64,000 nt of DNA from Roseobacter sp. MED193. GTDB taxonomy: Bacteria; Pseudomonadota; Alphaproteobacteria; Rhodobacterales; Rhodobacteraceae. The notes under the pieces are model-generated. The model did not search any database, was not told the DNA's origin, and was given only the letters and a program-made list of their open reading frames with translations. The DNA lies in the NCBI RefSeq assembly GCF_000152965.1, contig NZ_CH902583.1, positions 803,343-867,342 of the forward strand, read 5' to 3'. Made by a program: the position numbers and the translations under genes. Every line of letters begins with the position of its first letter. Position 1 is the stretch's first letter. This document shows, piece by piece, positions 25,178 through 34,612 of this stretch.

Positions 25178-26266
25178 ATGCGTTTCTTGGCTATCCTCAC
25201 AGTTCGCAATGAGGGCGCCTTCCTACTGGAATGGCTGGCCCATCACCGGGCTGTGGGGTTCACCGATTTCCTGGTCTTTTCCAATGACTGTCAGGATGGC
25301 ACAGATGCCATTCTGGACCAGCTTGAACACCTGGGTCAGCTTACTCATATCCGCAACGATGGCCCCTATGGCAAAGGCGGTATCCAGTTCTCCGCGATGA
25401 AGCAGGCGGATAAGCACCCCCTCACGAAACAGGCTGACTGGGTCCTGGCCTTGGACGTGGATGAATTTGTCAACATCAAGACTGGCGAGGGCACACTCAC
25501 AGACCTGCTCAGCGCGCTGCCTGATGCTGACGCGATCACCCTCACCTGGCGGCTGTTTGGCAATTCCGACATCCTGCGTTTTGAAGACGCCCCCGTGACC
25601 GGGCTTTTTCGCCGCTGCGCCCCAGAGATTATACACTGGCCCTGGCGCGCCTCGATGTTCAAAACGCTCTACCGCAATAACGGTACCTATCGCAAAACCG
25701 GCGTCCACCGCCCCCGCGATGTCAAAGACCCGGAAAAGCTCGATGATTTTCGCTGGTTTGACTGCACCGGCCGAGAGCTGGGAGAGGCCTTCAAAACCCG
25801 TCGGCTGTTTTCCAACTATGGCCGCAAAAACTATGACCTGGCGCAGCTCAACCATTATCCCCTGGGCGCCATGGAAAGCTACATTCTGAAGGCGGATCGC
25901 GGCCGTGCCGTGCATTCGGATCATTTGCTGGGAACTGATTACTGGGTGGAACGCAATTTCAACACTGCTACGGATACGTCGATTGATCGCTACTCCCAAC
26001 AACGTCGCGAGCTGGAACAGCACCTTCTGGCCGACCCTGCTCTGGCCGATCTACGCAGCAAAGCAGTGGCCTGGCGCCACCAGAGATTTCGCGAACTGAT
26101 GCAGCTTGAGCCCTATCGCGCGTTGTTTTCCCGCCTGTTGATGACTCCACCATCGCGCCCCATCAATGCCGTAACCGCCCAAACTCTAACAACATTTGCC
26201 AATCTCGGCCGCGCCGCCCAAAAGGCAGCCAGCAAAGACCAACCCAAGCCAGATAGCAACGACTAG
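25178..26266 (+). CDS. Family-2 glycosyltransferase (Glyco_tranf_2_4 type)
   Basis: A 362-residue paralogue of the transferase at 20440 and of the C-terminal half of the fusion at 22119. Shared segments are TVRNEGAFLLEWLAHHRAVG, NDCQDGTDAILDQL, the DxD region ALDVDEFVNI near residue 92 and LNHYPLGAMESYIL. It begins three bases after the FkbM gene and closes the operon. The C-terminal 40 residues are low in order. Because it is intact, it served as the guide for locating the frameshift in the fusion gene. Confidence 0.87.
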   Translation: MRFLAILTVRNEGAFLLEWLAHHRAVGFTDFLVFSNDCQDGTDAILDQLEHLGQLTHIRNDGPYGKGGIQFSAMKQADKHPLTKQADWVLALDVDEFVNIKTGEGTLTDLLSALPDADAITLTWRLFGNSDILRFEDAPVTGLFRRCAPEIIHWPWRASMFKTLYRNNGTYRKTGVHRPRDVKDPEKLDDFRWFDCTGRELGEAFKTRRLFSNYGRKNYDLAQLNHYPLGAMESYILKADRGRAVHSDHLLGTDYWVERNFNTATDTSIDRYSQQRRELEQHLLADPALADLRSKAVAWRHQRFRELMQLEPYRALFSRLLMTPPSRPINAVTAQTLTTFANLGRAAQKAASKDQPKPDSND

Positions 26267-26441
26267 GCGCTCTAGCTCAGCTCACTTTCGCGCAAAACCC
26301 CTGTTTCTCCCCCTCTTTGCTGGACAGATCGGTGGCAAAGGGACAGCAAAGCGACCCGAGTTTTTCCAATTTTGGCCGCATTCCTTGCCTAAATCTTAGC
26401 CAGAGAGACCGCTGTATTTGTCAGTGCAAGGAATATTTGGA

Positions 26442-27398
26442 ATGCAAGAGAACCTCGAAATCCTGGGCGAAGACCTGTCTGGTCTGAAACCCGCCCAGTG
26501 GGAGAAGCGTCTTGCCGCCATCACCGAAGAGCTGGGTATGTTCCAGCCCTTGGGGCCAAAGCACTGCGCCACCTTTTTGGACCAGGGCAATACGCTCTTG
26601 GTGACTTTTGAAACGGTTCAGGGCATTCATAACCTTTCCAAGCTGGCGCAACCCCTGGGTTTTGACATGGTCAAAAGCGAAGGCTGGTCGCATCTAGGTC
26701 TGCTCTCCAGCGGCGACACCTGGTTTCGCAATGAACGGGTCTATGGTTTTTTTGATCAACTGATCGACGACGGCTTTTTTGATGAATTTGACAACGTGAT
26801 CTTCTATGGAGCTGGTCCCTGTGGCTATGCGGCTTCTGCCTTTTCAGTCGCAGCACCGGGGGCGACTGTTGTGGCGATCCAGCCTCAAGCGACGCTGGAT
26901 CCACGCATGACCGAATGGGACGAACGTTTTGTAGAAATGCGCCGGGTCTCCTTTACCGATCGCTATGGCTATGCGCCTGACATGCTGGATGCCGCAAAAC
27001 AGGCCTATATCTTTTATGACCCCTATGAGCGGCTCGACGCCATGCATGCCGCCCTGTTCAGCCGCAAAAACGTCTCTCGGTTCAGGGTGCCCAATCTTGG
27101 CGCGGCCGTGCAAACCCGCATGCTGGAGATGAAAATCCTCAATACCATCCTGAAAAAAGCAGCTGACGATGCGTTCACAGAGCTCGCCTTTGCCCGGCTT
27201 TTCCGGGCGCGCCGCGACGACGCCTCTTACCTGCGTGCACTGATGGCACGCCTGGACCATCAGGATCGCCCTTACCTCCAGGTCCTGGTCTGTCGGAATG
27301 TTTTGTCCAGAGTGCGCGCCCCACGGTTTCGTCGTCGGCTGCAAAGCCTGGAACAACGCGCTGCCGATGGCGAATTCGAACTCCCTTCCTCCCTCTGA
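26442..27398 (+). CDS. Conserved Roseobacter protein of unknown function
   Basis: A 318-residue soluble protein from ATG 26442, with AAGGA nine bases upstream; a TTG at 26418 is less likely. A central stretch NVIFYGAGPCGYAASAFSVA (residues about 116-135) followed by PGATVVAIQPQATLDPR resembles the turn between strand and helix of an alpha/beta fold, but the catalytic set of a hydrolase is not evident. I recall relatives labelled as PAPS reductase, and I see no PP-loop or ECGIH motif to support that. It follows the glycan operon by 175 bp in the same direction and may or may not belong to it. Confidence 0.6.
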   Translation: MQENLEILGEDLSGLKPAQWEKRLAAITEELGMFQPLGPKHCATFLDQGNTLLVTFETVQGIHNLSKLAQPLGFDMVKSEGWSHLGLLSSGDTWFRNERVYGFFDQLIDDGFFDEFDNVIFYGAGPCGYAASAFSVAAPGATVVAIQPQATLDPRMTEWDERFVEMRRVSFTDRYGYAPDMLDAAKQAYIFYDPYERLDAMHAALFSRKNVSRFRVPNLGAAVQTRMLEMKILNTILKKAADDAFTELAFARLFRARRDDASYLRALMARLDHQDRPYLQVLVCRNVLSRVRAPRFRRRLQSLEQRAADGEFELPSSL

Positions 27399-27491
27399 AA
27401 CAGGGCCAAGCCCGCCAAGAACACGCAGTTTGAAATTCCAGCCTTGTCCAGGCCGCTTCCCCTTTTGGCGCAGCTGTGCTAACGCGGCGCC

Positions 27492-28544
27492 ATGACCCAG
27501 CACCCGCTCCAGAGCCTCACCCTGACCCGCCCCGATGACTGGCATCTGCACCTGCGCGATGGCGCAATGCTCAAGGCCGTCCTGCCCGAAACAGCCCGTG
27601 ATTTTGGCCGTGCCATTATCATGCCCAATCTGGTCCCCCCCGTGGTGACTGGCGCCCAGGCAGCCGCCTACCGCGATCGCATTCTGGCTGCCCTGCCCGA
27701 GGGCATGACTTTCGCCCCCCTGATGACGCTCTATCTGACCGAAGACACTGACCCGGCAGATGTGGCAGCCGCACAGGCCTCCGGTCTGGTAAAGGCCGTC
27801 AAGCTCTACCCAGCGGGTGCCACGACCAATTCAAGCAGCGGCGTCAGCAACTTTGACAATGTCCGCCCCGTACTGGAGAAAATGGCTGAGATCGGCCTGC
27901 CGCTCTGCACCCATGGGGAAGTCACCGATCACGACATTGATATCTTCGACCGCGAAGCCGTCTTTATCGACCGCGTGCTTGATCCCATCCGCCGCGCCAC
28001 CCCCGGCCTGCGCGTGGTGATGGAACATATCACCACCAAAGACGCGGCCGATTATGTCGCCAGCCAGGACAGGGATCTTGGAGCTACCATCACCACCCAC
28101 CACCTGATCATCAACCGCAACCACATCCTAGTGGGCGGCATCAAACCCCATTATTACTGCCTCCCGGTGGCCAAACGCGAAGAACACCGCCTGGCGCTGC
28201 GGGCGGCGGCAACCTCCGGGGACGCCCGCTACTTTCTCGGCACCGACTCGGCACCGCATGTGGATGCCGCGAAAGAAAGCGGTTGCGGCTGTGCAGGCTG
28301 TTTCACCGCCACCAATACCATGCCGCTGCTGGCCCAAGTCTTTGAGGAGGAAAGCAAACTGGAGAACCTGGAAAAATTCGCCAGCCAGAACGGCCCTGCG
28401 TTTTATCGCCTGCCAGAGAATCCAGACAAAATCACGTTGGTCAAGTCCGAGAGCGCGACCCAGTTCCCGGCCAAGATCGCTTCTGATGACGGACCCGTCA
28501 CTCTCTTTGACCCCGGCTACCCGATCTACTGGTCGGTGGCCTGA
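27492..28544 (+). CDS. pyrC: Dihydroorotase (class II)
   Basis: A 350-residue zinc amidohydrolase that closes carbamoyl aspartate to dihydroorotate in pyrimidine synthesis. The metal-binding HxH lies in [10 protein letters not shown] (residues about 13-22), the carboxylated lysine in [12 protein letters not shown] near 101-112, histidines in [13 protein letters not shown], and the catalytic aspartate in LGTDSAPH near 250. The length matches the E. coli-type class. pyrE follows 93 bp downstream in the same direction; the gap holds a dispersed repeat. Confidence 0.95.
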   Translation: MTQHPLQSLTLTRPDDWHLHLRDGAMLKAVLPETARDFGRAIIMPNLVPPVVTGAQAAAYRDRILAALPEGMTFAPLMTLYLTEDTDPADVAAAQASGLVKAVKLYPAGATTNSSSGVSNFDNVRPVLEKMAEIGLPLCTHGEVTDHDIDIFDREAVFIDRVLDPIRRATPGLRVVMEHITTKDAADYVASQDRDLGATITTHHLIINRNHILVGGIKPHYYCLPVAKREEHRLALRAAATSGDARYFLGTDSAPHVDAAKESGCGCAGCFTATNTMPLLAQVFEEESKLENLEKFASQNGPAFYRLPENPDKITLVKSESATQFPAKIASDDGPVTLFDPGYPIYWSVA

Positions 28545-28563
28545 CCGGCCCCCGCACCTGATA

Positions 28564-28612
28564 TCATCTTTCCCCAAATATTCCCGCCGGAGGCATCCGC
28601 CCTCGCCTCTGG
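28564..28612 (+). repeat. Intergenic AAATATTCC-hairpin repeat, copy 2
   Basis: TCATCTTTCCCCAAATATTC followed by CCG and the stem GCCGGAGGC/GCCTCTGGC (one mismatch on each arm). It lies between pyrC and pyrE. Confidence 0.65.
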
Positions 28613-28637
28613 CGCCCAGGCTTTCGAAGGATAGACC

Positions 28638-29318
28638 ATGATCCCGACCTCCTACCCCACCCGCGAAGAAATTGCCCGCCTTTCCGCCCGGATGCTGCTG
28701 GAAATCGGCGCCGTCAACTTCAACGCACGTGACCCCTATACCCTAGCCTCTGGCCTTCCCTCGCCAAGCTATGTCGATTGCCGCAAGCTGATCTCCTTCC
28801 CACGCATCCGCACCACTTTGATGGATTTCCTCACCATCACCGTGATGCGCAATGCCGGCTTTGAAGCCTTTGACAATATTGCCGGTGGTGAGACCGCAGG
28901 GATCCCCTTTGGCGCCCTGGTGGCCGAGCGGATGGCGCTGCCCATGACCTATGTGCGTAAGAAGCCCAAAGGCTACGGCCGAAACGCCCGTATTGAAGGC
29001 GTGATGACGGAAGATCAGCGTGTATTGCTGGTGGAGGACATGACCACCGATGGCGGCTCCAAGCTGTCCTTTGTCGATGCCATCCGCGAGACCGGCGCCA
29101 GCTGTGGCCATACCGCTGTGATTTTCTACTATGACATCTTTCCCGAAACCACAAAACGGCTGGGCGACCATGGGGTTGAACTGCACTATCTCTGCACCTG
29201 GTGGGATGTCCTGGCTGAGGCCAAGGCCCAGAAAGCCTTCGACGAGGAAACCCTGACGGAAGTTGAAAGCTTCCTGAAGGACCCACGCGCCTGGCAAGAG
29301 GCAAACAAAAAGGCCTGA
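28638..29318 (+). CDS. pyrE: Orotate phosphoribosyltransferase
   Basis: A 226-residue enzyme joining orotate and PRPP to form OMP. The PRPP-binding loop [20 protein letters not shown] is at residues about 130-149, and the flexible catalytic loop with Lys residues is [17 protein letters not shown] near 105-121. The length is normal for the alphaproteobacterial type. Together with pyrC it forms a short pyrimidine group ended by the terminator at 29342. Confidence 0.95.
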   Translation: MIPTSYPTREEIARLSARMLLEIGAVNFNARDPYTLASGLPSPSYVDCRKLISFPRIRTTLMDFLTITVMRNAGFEAFDNIAGGETAGIPFGALVAERMALPMTYVRKKPKGYGRNARIEGVMTEDQRVLLVEDMTTDGGSKLSFVDAIRETGASCGHTAVIFYYDIFPETTKRLGDHGVELHYLCTWWDVLAEAKAQKAFDEETLTEVESFLKDPRAWQEANKKA

Positions 29319-29341
29319 TCCGCAAAAAGTCGCCGATCAGC

Positions 29342-29374
29342 AAAAGGGTCGCTCCGCATCAGAGCGGCCTTTTC
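29342..29374 (+). terminator. Terminator after pyrE
   Basis: AAAAGGGTCGCTC pairs with GAGCGGCCTTTT apart from a one-base bulge and a wobble pair; the T-run follows the stem. Confidence 0.75.
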
Positions 29375-29431
29375 TCTTGTGGACATAGGGTTGGTCCGAG
29401 GCAGACCAGGTCCCCCTTATCTATCCCTGGC

Positions 29432-29440
29432 TTATCCACA
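29432..29440 (+). promoter_or_regulatory. DnaA box upstream of dnaB
   Basis: TTATCCACA is a perfect consensus DnaA-binding 9-mer, 68 bp before the dnaB start. It could let DnaA activate or repress the helicase gene. Confidence 0.55.
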
Positions 29441-29507
29441 GAGATTTCCCGATACCAAACTGCGGCAAATCACAGTATAACTTGCGCTTACAGCAAAGAG
29501 AGCAGCA

Positions 29508-31139
29508 ATGAACGATATCCCCCCCAGCGCCCCCCTGCCGGATGAAATGCCCGATCACATCTCCAGCGAGATGCCCGATGAGATGGCGCAGGATCCCATG
29601 CAGATGATTGGAGATATCCCGGCCAGCCAGGCGCTTGCCTCGACCACAGGTCAGGGTCAGAACCAGGGCATGGTCGTTGCCAAAGCCGCAGAAGAGGCTG
29701 TCGAGCTGCCCCATTCGGTTGAGGCCGAGCAGCAGCTTCTGGGCGCGATCCTGACCAACAATGATGTTTATGACCGCATCGCCTCGATCATCAATGCCAC
29801 CCATTTCTACGATCCGGTCCATACCCGCATCTATGAAATCGCTGCTGCGCGTATTTCCAAAAACGCACTGGCCTCCCCGGTGACGCTCAAGGCCTTTATG
29901 GAGGATGACGAGGGGCTGAAAGAGCTGGGCGGCCCCGCCTATCTGGCGAAACTGGCCGGTGCGTCGATTTCCGCCTTTGCGGTGCGCGACTATGCGCAGA
30001 TGATTTATGATCTGGCGATCCGGCGCGAACTCATCGCTCTGGGCCAGAGCATCGCTGACAAGGCCCGTCGGGTTGATGTGGCCTCGGAGCCCAAGGAGCA
30101 GATCGTCGAAGCCGAACAATCGCTCTATCAGCTGGCCGAGCAAGGCCAGACTGAAAGCGGTTTTAAGTCCTTTCTCAAGGCCGTCACCGAGGCCGTGAAT
30201 GTCACCAATGAAGCCTATCAGCGGGGCGGCGGCATGGCCGGGGTTTCCACTGGCCTGGCCGATCTCGACAAACAGCTCGGCGGCTTGCACCCTTCGGATT
30301 TGCTGATCCTGGCGGGGCGTCCCTCGATGGGGAAAACCTCGCTGGCCACAAACATCGCCTTTAACGTCGCCAAGGCCTATAAGCGCGGCACCAAGCCCGA
30401 TGGCTCTGAAGGCGCCATTGACGGCGGCGTTGTCGGCTTCTTCAGCCTCGAGATGTCGGCCGAGCAGCTGGCAGGCCGGGTTCTGGCAGAAGCCTCCGAA
30501 ATTTCCAGCCACAAGATCCGCCAGGGCGACATGACCGAAAGCGAGTTCCGCCGCTTTGTTCAGGCCGCCAAGGATCTGGAAAGCTGCCCGCTGTTCATCG
30601 ACGACACCCCCGCCCTGCCGATCTCGCAACTGGCTGCGCGGGCGCGACGCCTTAAGCGAACCCACGGGCTTGATGTGCTGGTGATCGACTACCTGCAGCT
30701 CTGCCGCGGCATGTCGGAAAACCGGGTGAACGAGATCGCCGAGATCTCCATGGGGATGAAGGCCATCGCCAAGGAGCTGCAGATCCCGGTAATCGCCCTG
30801 TCCCAGCTGTCGCGTCAGGTGGAAAACCGCGAAGACAAACGCCCGCAGCTCTCGGATCTGCGCGAATCCGGCTCGATCGAACAGGATGCCGACGTGGTGA
30901 TGTTTGTGTTCCGCGAAGAATACTACAAGGAGCGTGAAAAGCCCGGCGATCACGAGCTGGACAAGATGGAAGAGTGGAAAACCGCAATGGAGCGGCTGCA
31001 CGCCAAGGCCGAGGTTATCGTCGGCAAACAGCGTCACGGCCCCATCGGCACGGTAGAGCTGTCCTTTACCGCCGAATTCACCCGCTTTGGCAACCTGGCC
31101 AAGGAATGGCAGAACGGCCCCCGCGAAGACGAGTACTAA
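29508..31139 (+). CDS. dnaB: Replicative DNA helicase
   Basis: A 543-residue hexameric helicase. The N-terminal primase-interaction domain starts at about residue 65 (LPHSVEAEQQLLGAIL); the RecA-like core has Walker A GRPSMGKTSLATN near 266-278, Walker B LDVLVIDYLQL near 389-399 and SQLSRQVENREDKRP. The first 64 residues are an acidic, Met/Pro/Gln-rich extension without known motif; an internal start near MVVAKAAEEAV cannot be excluded, but GAGAG precedes the chosen ATG. It unwinds DNA at the fork and recruits DnaG. Confidence 0.95.
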   Translation: MNDIPPSAPLPDEMPDHISSEMPDEMAQDPMQMIGDIPASQALASTTGQGQNQGMVVAKAAEEAVELPHSVEAEQQLLGAILTNNDVYDRIASIINATHFYDPVHTRIYEIAAARISKNALASPVTLKAFMEDDEGLKELGGPAYLAKLAGASISAFAVRDYAQMIYDLAIRRELIALGQSIADKARRVDVASEPKEQIVEAEQSLYQLAEQGQTESGFKSFLKAVTEAVNVTNEAYQRGGGMAGVSTGLADLDKQLGGLHPSDLLILAGRPSMGKTSLATNIAFNVAKAYKRGTKPDGSEGAIDGGVVGFFSLEMSAEQLAGRVLAEASEISSHKIRQGDMTESEFRRFVQAAKDLESCPLFIDDTPALPISQLAARARRLKRTHGLDVLVIDYLQLCRGMSENRVNEIAEISMGMKAIAKELQIPVIALSQLSRQVENREDKRPQLSDLRESGSIEQDADVVMFVFREEYYKEREKPGDHELDKMEEWKTAMERLHAKAEVIVGKQRHGPIGTVELSFTAEFTRFGNLAKEWQNGPREDEY

Positions 31140-31200
31140 TCCAGCCCGCGAAAGATCAAACAAAACTCTAGGGCAGCGCCTGACCCTGGGTGGGTGCAAA

Positions 31201-31250
31201 GCGCCCTCCCGTGGGGAGGGTCGGGCGCTGCCCGGCATTCCGCCGGGCGG
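31201..31250. repeat. Double G+C-rich hairpin after dnaB
   Basis: GCGCCCTCCC with GGGAGG..GGGCGC, then CCCGGC/GCCGGG. No T-tract follows. The 220-bp gap (31140-31359) between dnaB and the convergent transaminase has no gene, and this paired palindrome probably serves both as a repeat element and a stop signal. Confidence 0.5.
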
Positions 31251-31359
31251 CGTCTCCCTGAGCGCACATCTCCTTCCTGTTTGCCAATTGACAAACTAAA
31301 AGCGAAGTAAGTCTCATAAACTGGCCCTTTGGCCAATGTCTGGTTTGTGAGAAACTATT

Positions 31360-32295
31360 TCAAGGATATCGGATCGCTTTCCGAAAACGATCATCTTCAT
31401 GCATCCTCCAATACGCTTCAGTGATCTCCTTGGTTATCGGGCCGACCAATCCGCTTCCAATTGAAGTTTCATCGATCTTGGTGACGGGCATGACGCCGCC
31501 AGCGGTTGAGGTCACGAACACTTCATCCGCCGCCCTCAATTCACTTGGTGCCAGATCATCCGTCGCGCAGGTGATCTGTAATTCGTCACAAAGATCAAAG
31601 ATTGTTTGGCGTGTTATTCCCATCAGCACCCCAAACTTGGGCGAGGAAATTTTGCCGTTTTTCACGGCGAAGACGTTGAAACCGGGCCCTTCCGCTATGT
31701 TTCCGGTGGCGTCTAAAAGAATGGCGGTTTCGGCTCCCTGCGCATACGCCGCATACAAACCTTTGACCAGGTCCAGCCAGTGATAGTTCTTTACGGTTGG
31801 ATCAACGGAGCTGGGTGGAATGCGGACAAGGTCGGTGACGGCTGCGTGTAAGCCACGTCTCATCTGTTCTGGGTTTGCAACCGACCCAAATGGAATTGCG
31901 AAGGCGATGAAGCGGTTGACGGCATCGCGAGGGTCGCGGCTAAACGTAGGAGAAGTGCCGCGTGTGCAGATGAACTCGACATACGCATCCTGGAGACCTG
32001 ATAGAGCAACGCAATTGTGCAAAATCTCAGTCATCTCGGCACGACCAAACGGGATCGACATGTGCAACTTTTCCATCCCTGCGAAGAACCGGTCAAGATG
32101 ATCATCAAGCCTGAAAAATGCTCCCTTCCACACATGCGCAACATCGTATGTCGCATCTGAGTGGAGGAAGCCATTATCCAACACCGAAATCTTTGCCTCG
32201 CTGATCGGAAGATATTGGCCATCCATGAAGGCAATGCCGGGAGGGTACGTTGCCGGGTCAGAATGACGATCAGACAGCGCAGGCAATTTATACAT
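31360..32295 (-). CDS. Fold-type IV PLP transaminase, (R)-selective amine transaminase-like
   Basis: A 311-residue class IV aminotransferase from ATG 32295, with GGAG nine bases upstream; the ATG at 32337 lacks a ribosome site. The PLP lysine is Lys169 in DPTVKNYHW. Pocket segments agree with (R)-amine transaminases such as Aspergillus terreus AT-R: HSDATYDV (Tyr50, Val52), YVEF (Tyr105, Glu107), the arginine-bearing loop after TRGTS, and AEGPGFNV. A branched-chain or D-amino acid aminotransferase would differ at these positions, so transfer between (R)-amines and pyruvate is inferred. The gene and its flanks are visibly less G+C-rich than the surroundings, which suggests acquisition. Confidence 0.82.
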   Translation of the reverse strand: MYKLPALSDRHSDPATYPPGIAFMDGQYLPISEAKISVLDNGFLHSDATYDVAHVWKGAFFRLDDHLDRFFAGMEKLHMSIPFGRAEMTEILHNCVALSGLQDAYVEFICTRGTSPTFSRDPRDAVNRFIAFAIPFGSVANPEQMRRGLHAAVTDLVRIPPSSVDPTVKNYHWLDLVKGLYAAYAQGAETAILLDATGNIAEGPGFNVFAVKNGKISSPKFGVLMGITRQTIFDLCDELQITCATDDLAPSELRAADEVFVTSTAGGVMPVTKIDETSIGSGLVGPITKEITEAYWRMHEDDRFRKAIRYP

Positions 32296-32795
32296 GTTGT
32301 TCAACTCCAATGATCGGAAATTTAGATCTCGCCTCATCTACAGAGCAATGACGGTGTCGAATGTCCATGCGCATGCGCCCGATTCTTTATGGCAAAGGTT
32401 ATCGCGAAGTCATCGGATCTGATATCCATGCGGGTGAGCAGAATGTAAAAGCAGCCGTTGGGACGAGTGCAGCGAAAGGTAACTTTGTCCGCTAAGCAGT
32501 GGTTCAATAAGAAGTAGTTCAAACTGATCTATGAACCTTTGATACGCTACCAATTGCCAAAGCACAGCTTTGGTAGCGCCCGAAGCGCCCCCACAGGGCG
32601 GGCGCTTCGCTTCCCACCCCTCGGTACGGACGCGGTGACTTTCTGAAATGGTCCAATGGCAATTTGGCCCTTATCTTGGACATTGGATAGCTTTGGTGAT
32701 CCAAACCAGCCACAAGCCGCCCAATGCCACCAAACCTAACAGTATTCCCCGCGAATTTCACTTGACCCCTGCCCTGCGCATGTCAAGAACGGGGC
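32296..32795. other. A+T-richer spacer with tandem hairpins, no gene supported
   Basis: These 500 bp lie between the divergent transaminase and alr genes. A 62-codon minus-strand frame (32334-32522) has no ribosome site or recognisable product. Two hairpins stand side by side: CCAAAGC/GCTTTGG (32557-32573) and CGAAGCGCCC/GGGCGCTTCG (32581-32609). The alr promoter should lie in the last 100 bases. Confidence 0.45.
32557..32609. repeat. Tandem hairpins with GAAGCGC core
   Basis: A 7-bp stem CCAAAGC/GCTTTGG with a 3-base loop is followed after 7 bases by a perfect 10-bp stem CGAAGCGCCC/GGGCGCTTCG. The GAAGCGC core also occurs in the palindrome at 2283-2314. Confidence 0.5.
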
Positions 32796-33833
32796 ATGAG
32801 CACGGCTAGACTTACAATCAATCTCGATGCGCTGGTGACCAACTGGCAGAATCTGAACGCCATGACCAACTGCGAAACCGCAGCTGTGGTCAAGGCAAAC
32901 GGCTATGGGCTGGATGCCGCCCGCGTGGCCACGGCATTGGCCAAGGGCGGCGCGCGCAATTTTTTTGTGGCTGCCGCCGAAGAAGGCGTGGCGCTGCGCC
33001 GCGCCCTTGGCCCCGGACCCGGCATTTCGGTGTTTTCCGGCCATATGGAAGGCGACACCCGGCTGCTGAAGGAATTCCAACTGGCGCCGATGCTGAACTC
33101 ACTGGATCAGATGCTGCGCCATTTTGAGACCCTGCCTGGCCATACCTTTGGGGTCCAGCTGGATTCTGGCATGAACCGCCTCGGCATGGAGCCCGCCGAA
33201 TGGGCTGCTGTGCGCGATATTGCCCTGGGGCAGGCCCCCGTTCTGCTGATGTCGCATCTGGCCTGCTCTGACGAGCCTGGCCACCCAATGAATGCCCAAC
33301 AGCTACAGGCCTTTCGTGAGATGACCGACGGGCTGGAAGTGCCGCGCTCCTTGGCGGCTACGGGGGGTATCCTTCTGGGGCGCGACTATCATTTTGACCT
33401 CTGCCGCCCTGGCGTCGGCCTTTATGGTGGCGCGCCCTATGGCGATGCGATGCCTGTGGTCCAATTGGACCTGCCGGTCATTCAAACACGGGACGTTGCC
33501 CCAGGTGAAAGCGTCGGCTATGGCAATTCTTGGGTGGCTCAGGTGCCCAGCCGCATCGCCACCGTTGCAGCGGGCTATGCCGATGGTTTACATCGCGCCC
33601 TGATGACTGGCGGTATCGATCTCTTTGCAGGTGAAGCCCGCTGTCCGGTCGTGGGCCGTATCTCGATGGATTTGGTCACCGTCGACGTCACCGCCTTGCC
33701 CGAAACCCCTGCCAGCCTCAGCATCCTCAACGAAGTGCAGACCGTCGATACCCTGGCCAATGCTGCAGGGACTATCGGCTATGAAATGCTCACCTCCATG
33801 GGGCACCGCTACGCACGGACCTATCAAGGATGA
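32796..33833 (+). CDS. alr: Alanine racemase
   Basis: A 345-residue PLP enzyme converting L- to D-alanine for peptidoglycan. The cofactor lysine is Lys33 in [11 protein letters not shown], and the catalytic tyrosine lies in [13 protein letters not shown]. The N-terminal barrel and C-terminal beta domain are both complete. Its stop overlaps the mlaE start by 4 bases (ATGA), so this cell-wall gene is translationally coupled to an envelope lipid transporter. Confidence 0.93.
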   Translation: MSTARLTINLDALVTNWQNLNAMTNCETAAVVKANGYGLDAARVATALAKGGARNFFVAAAEEGVALRRALGPGPGISVFSGHMEGDTRLLKEFQLAPMLNSLDQMLRHFETLPGHTFGVQLDSGMNRLGMEPAEWAAVRDIALGQAPVLLMSHLACSDEPGHPMNAQQLQAFREMTDGLEVPRSLAATGGILLGRDYHFDLCRPGVGLYGGAPYGDAMPVVQLDLPVIQTRDVAPGESVGYGNSWVAQVPSRIATVAAGYADGLHRALMTGGIDLFAGEARCPVVGRISMDLVTVDVTALPETPASLSILNEVQTVDTLANAAGTIGYEMLTSMGHRYARTYQG

Positions 33834-34612
33834 CTCCCTTGAGCCTATTGGCCCGGCTTGGGCGTTCCACGCTGGCGGCGCTGGCAATGATCGGCCGGGT
33901 CGCCTTGTTTACGGTCAGCGCCTTCGCCCATATGCTGCGCCCGCCTTACTACCCACGCGAGCTCGCGCTGTCGCTGCTGCAGATCGGCTGGCTATCGCTG
34001 CCAGTGGTCGCCCTGACCGCAGTCTTTACCGGCGGCGCCTTGGCCTTACAAATCTACGCAGGCGGCGCGCGGTTCAATGCCGAAGCCGTGGTGCCGCAGA
34101 TTGTTGCCATTGGCATGGTGCGTGAACTTGGCCCCGTTCTGGTTGGCTTGATGATTGCAGCGCGGGTGACCTCCTCCATTGCCGCCGAAATCGCCACCAT
34201 GAAGGTGACAGAACAGATCGATGCACTGGTGACCCTCTCAACAAATCCCATGCAGTATCTCGTCGCCCCACGGGTGCTGGCGGCGCTGTTGACCGTGCCG
34301 GTTCTGGTCGGCATCGGTGACATCATCGGAATTGCCGGCGGCTACACCGTTTCAGTGCACAACCTTGGCTTCAACTCGGCGGCCTACTTGAAAAACACTG
34401 TCGATTTCCTTGAACCGCTGGATCTGATTTCCTCGTTGGTCAAGGGCGCCTTCTTTGGCGTTATCGCGGCCACTATGGGCTGCTACTACGGTATGCAATC
34501 TGGGCGTGGCGCGCAGGGTGTTGGCAGTGCGACCAAATCTTCGGTCGAAGCGGCGGCTGTGCTGATCCTGGCGACCAACTTCATTCTGACAGGGGTGTTC
34601 TTTTCGCTATGA
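33830..34612 (+). CDS. mlaE: MlaE-type phospholipid transporter permease
   Basis: A 260-residue permease of the MlaE/YrbE family with about five to six membrane helices. Family segments are [40 protein letters not shown] and [19 protein letters not shown]. It forms the membrane core of an ABC system that moves phospholipids between outer and inner membranes. It overlaps alr and the ATPase gene by 4 bases each. The substrate-binding MlaD and periplasmic MlaC genes are not present here. Confidence 0.9.
   Translation: MTPLSLLARLGRSTLAALAMIGRVALFTVSAFAHMLRPPYYPRELALSLLQIGWLSLPVVALTAVFTGGALALQIYAGGARFNAEAVVPQIVAIGMVRELGPVLVGLMIAARVTSSIAAEIATMKVTEQIDALVTLSTNPMQYLVAPRVLAALLTVPVLVGIGDIIGIAGGYTVSVHNLGFNSAAYLKNTVDFLEPLDLISSLVKGAFFGVIAATMGCYYGMQSGRGAQGVGSATKSSVEAAAVLILATNFILTGVFFSL

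Noticed and set aside
29421-31238. A 605-codon open frame antisense to dnaB
   Set aside because: It mirrors the G+C-biased codons of a certain gene (all helicase motifs are on the other strand), has Gly/His/Leu-rich composition and matches no family.
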